From NCBI GenBank assembly GCA_013215025.1, contig JABSRR010000160.1, positions 1-7,968 on the forward strand: 7,968 bases of DNA, read 5' to 3'. The position numbers were made by a program, and so were the translations under genes. The notes beneath the pieces are model-generated. The model was not told where the DNA came from. It did no database searches and saw only the letters and a list, made by a program, of their open reading frames with translations. The stretch is from Pseudomonadales bacterium (GTDB lineage: Bacteria > Pseudomonadota > Gammaproteobacteria > Pseudomonadales > DT-91). Shown in pieces: positions 6,981 to 7,968 of this stretch; positions within the stretch are counted from its first letter, which is position 1; every line of letters begins with the position of its first letter.

Positions 6981-7011
6981 GTAAATTAATTAACATGCAA
7001 GTAAATTAATT
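6981..7011. promoter_or_regulatory. Additional operator half-sites (direct repeats of GTAAATTAATT)
   Basis: GTAAATTAATT occurs at 6981-6991 and 7001-7011, exactly 20 bp apart, about two helical turns. The first copy continues to GTAAATTAATTAAC (6981-6994), which is a 12-of-14 palindrome by itself. With the half-site at 6968, the element GTAAATTA appears three times in the same orientation and once inverted. The second copy sits next to the putative -10 box of the tetR gene, so it is well placed for autoregulation. Confidence 0.5.
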
Positions 7012-7014
7012 CGA

Positions 7015-7020
7015 TATACT
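7015..7020 (+). promoter_or_regulatory. Putative -10 box for tetR, possibly giving a leaderless mRNA
   Basis: TATACT (5 of 6 to consensus) ends 7 bp before the A of the tetR ATG at 7028, the usual distance to a transcription start. TTAACA at 6990-6995 could be a -35 with a long 19-bp spacer. No Shine-Dalgarno sequence precedes the ATG, which fits a leaderless or nearly leaderless transcript. Confidence 0.45.
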
Positions 7021-7027
7021 GATCAGC

Positions 7028-7678
7028 ATGAGCCAAAGCAGCACCACAACTGCCCGTCGCGCCTCCAAAGCTGGCCGACCCAAAGGCAGTAATAAACAAG
7101 CCACCCTCGCGAAAATTCTACCCGCCGCGCGGCGCATTTTTGCTGAAAAAGGCTATGCGCAAACCACCTTCAAGGCCGTTGGCCAGGCGGTTGGGGTGAG
7201 CCATGCGGCCATTTACAGCTATTTCGACAGTAAACTTGCGCTCTATCTCGCCACGCTTGTCGACACGCAGCAGCTACTGCTGCCGCACTACGCGCAAAGC
7301 TTTGAACAAGGGCAAAGCCTCAAGCAACGGCTTACCCTAGTGTTTGCCGCGATTGCCGAAGAGCACGACAAAGACCCCAGCATTACCGGCTTTTTAGCTG
7401 CAGTACCGATCGAGATGCGCCGTCACAGCGAGCTAGACGCGCTGCTCAATGGCGCCGACGACCCGATCTTTGCGGCGATGACGCAGCTGTTTCAAACCGC
7501 TATCGACAGTGGCGAAATTCGCGCCGGGGCAAGCGCACCGCATTTGGTCAACGCGCTGCTGGGCGGCGGCGTGGGTGTGGCACTGTTTAGTTATGGCTTG
7601 GCCATGCCAAACCTCAGTGAATCCATGGCGCTGTTTATCGACCTGATTAATGGCCAGCTGTTTGAGCCCGCTGTTTAA
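7028..7678 (+). CDS. TetR/AcrR-family transcriptional regulator
   Basis: A 216-residue protein of typical TetR length. A basic, flexible N-terminus with GRPKGS (16-21) leads into the DNA-binding domain at about 25-72: IFAEKGYAQTTFKAVGQAVGVSHAAIYSYFDSK is the segment, with the recognition helix around VSHAAIYSYF (57-66). Residues from about 80 to 210 are all-helical and form the ligand-binding and dimerisation part, whose inducer cannot be predicted. It lacks transmembrane segments. It is divergent from the hydroxylase operon across a 96-bp region full of GTAAATTA half-sites, so it probably represses both itself and that operon until a lipid-like ligand binds. The ATG has no ribosome-binding site and lies 7 bp after a -10-like TATACT. 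The last codons run into a 13-bp tandem repeat. Confidence 0.93.
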   Translation: MSQSSTTTARRASKAGRPKGSNKQATLAKILPAARRIFAEKGYAQTTFKAVGQAVGVSHAAIYSYFDSKLALYLATLVDTQQLLLPHYAQSFEQGQSLKQRLTLVFAAIAEEHDKDPSITGFLAAVPIEMRRHSELDALLNGADDPIFAAMTQLFQTAIDSGEIRAGASAPHLVNALLGGGVGVALFSYGLAMPNLSESMALFIDLINGQLFEPAV

Positions 7679-7759
7679 GCTCGCTGTTTGGGCCTTCTAT
7701 TTAACTCTCTGGTGTTAAGCCGCTTTGTTAGCACGCTGTTTTAGCAGGCTTTTTTAGCA
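7656..7759 (+). repeat. Degenerate 13-bp tandem repeat, about 8 units, overlapping the tetR stop codon
   Basis: Units of 13 bp follow the consensus CGCTGTTTwAGCA. Examples are AGCTGTTTGAGCC (7656-7668), CGCTGTTTAAGCT (7669-7681), CGCTGTTTGGGCC (7682-7694), CGCTGTTTTAGCA (7734-7746) and GGCTTTTTTAGCA (7747-7759). Units four and five (7695-7720) are the most decayed, and the fifth is one base out of phase. Units one and two encode the last residues of the TetR protein and its TAA. Each unit has GCT/AGC ends that can pair, so the array may fold in RNA. Confidence 0.75.
7717..7755 (+). terminator. Weak candidate terminator for tetR within the repeat array
   Basis: AAGCC (7717-7721) can pair with GGCTT (7747-7751), and a run of six T follows at 7750-7755. 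The loop is long, though partly closed by CT/AG, so this is a weak structure made of repeat units rather than a classical terminator. Confidence 0.3.
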
Positions 7760-7761
7760 AA

Positions 7762-7787
7762 CTACTTAAGTAGAGGTGGGCCACCTC
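7762..7787. repeat. Two abutting palindromes
   Basis: CTACTTAAGTAG (7762-7773) is a perfect 12-bp palindrome. It shares its last base with GAGGTGGGCCACCTC (7773-7787), which has 7-bp arms around a single central G. Neither is followed by a clear T tract on either strand. They may be protein-binding sites, a REP-like element or the end of the tetR transcript. Confidence 0.5.
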
Positions 7788-7968
7788 AAACCGCCATAAC
7801 AGCGCAATAGTTAACCATAAAGACAGCTATTTAGCGGATTTTCACGTTTTTTCAACAATGTTAGCTGCAATATTAAAAATGAATTGAACCAAAACCAGCA
7901 GCCATTTAAACTCCGCAATCCTCGTTTATCTGATGCACTGCAAAGCCTTCAGGCCTGCAGCGCGATTG
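7788..7968. other. Right-end interval with no supported gene
   Basis: This AT-rich stretch carries stops in most frames. On the minus strand, two short frames are open to the right edge: one ends at 7906-7908 (20 residues) and one ends near 7927 (13 residues). Either could be the C-terminus of a convergent gene, but they are too short to judge. A 9-codon frame with a GGAG about 5 nt upstream of ATG at 7905 is probably chance. Confidence 0.4.

Noticed and set aside
7906..7968. C-terminal fragment of a convergent minus-strand gene
   Set aside because: Only 20 codons are visible, a second frame is equally open for 13 codons, and neither shows a recognisable motif. Sequence beyond the right edge would decide.

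Overview
The window looks like chromosomal DNA from a free-living, probably marine gammaproteobacterium of moderate GC content. This is inferred from the gene families present (an LktA-type filamentous adhesin, a SapC-family protein, a membrane sterol-desaturase/fatty-acid-hydroxylase and a TetR regulator) and from codon style. No rRNA, tRNA or other marker gene fixes the taxon.

Left part (1-3506, minus strand): the N-terminal 1168 codons of one giant secreted adhesin, open across the left edge. It has a long signal peptide, a TPS-like haemagglutination/secretion domain typical of the leukotoxin LktA family of filamentous adhesins, and then a long cysteine-free beta-helical repeat region. I checked the whole frame for stops codon by codon and found none. 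Immediately upstream, on the same strand and 74 bp away, is a complete SapC-family gene (3581-4291). A small hairpin and a -10-like box lie between the two genes.

Middle (4292-4944): about 650 bp without a convincing gene. It holds a perfect TATAAT upstream of the SapC gene, a cluster of competing hairpins, a REP-like hairpin and short direct repeats. Two overlapping small open frames here look spurious.

Right part (4945-7678): a two-gene minus-strand operon encodes a di-iron membrane hydroxylase of the sterol desaturase superfamily and, 10 bp downstream, an unrecognised polytopic membrane protein of 348 residues. It is transcribed away from a divergent TetR-family repressor gene. The 96-bp divergent intergenic region carries a perfect TAATTTAC-N6-GTAAATTA inverted repeat and further copies of GTAAATTA, the expected layout for an operator through which the TetR protein controls itself and the hydroxylase operon. 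The natural reading is a regulated membrane-lipid modification module with unknown substrate.

Distal end (7656-7968): the tetR stop codon lies inside a degenerate 13-bp tandem repeat of about eight units. Two abutting palindromes follow, and the remaining bases have no clear gene. The least described parts of the window are the hydroxylase/membrane-protein pair with its operator cluster, the SapC-adhesin linkage and the 13-bp repeat.
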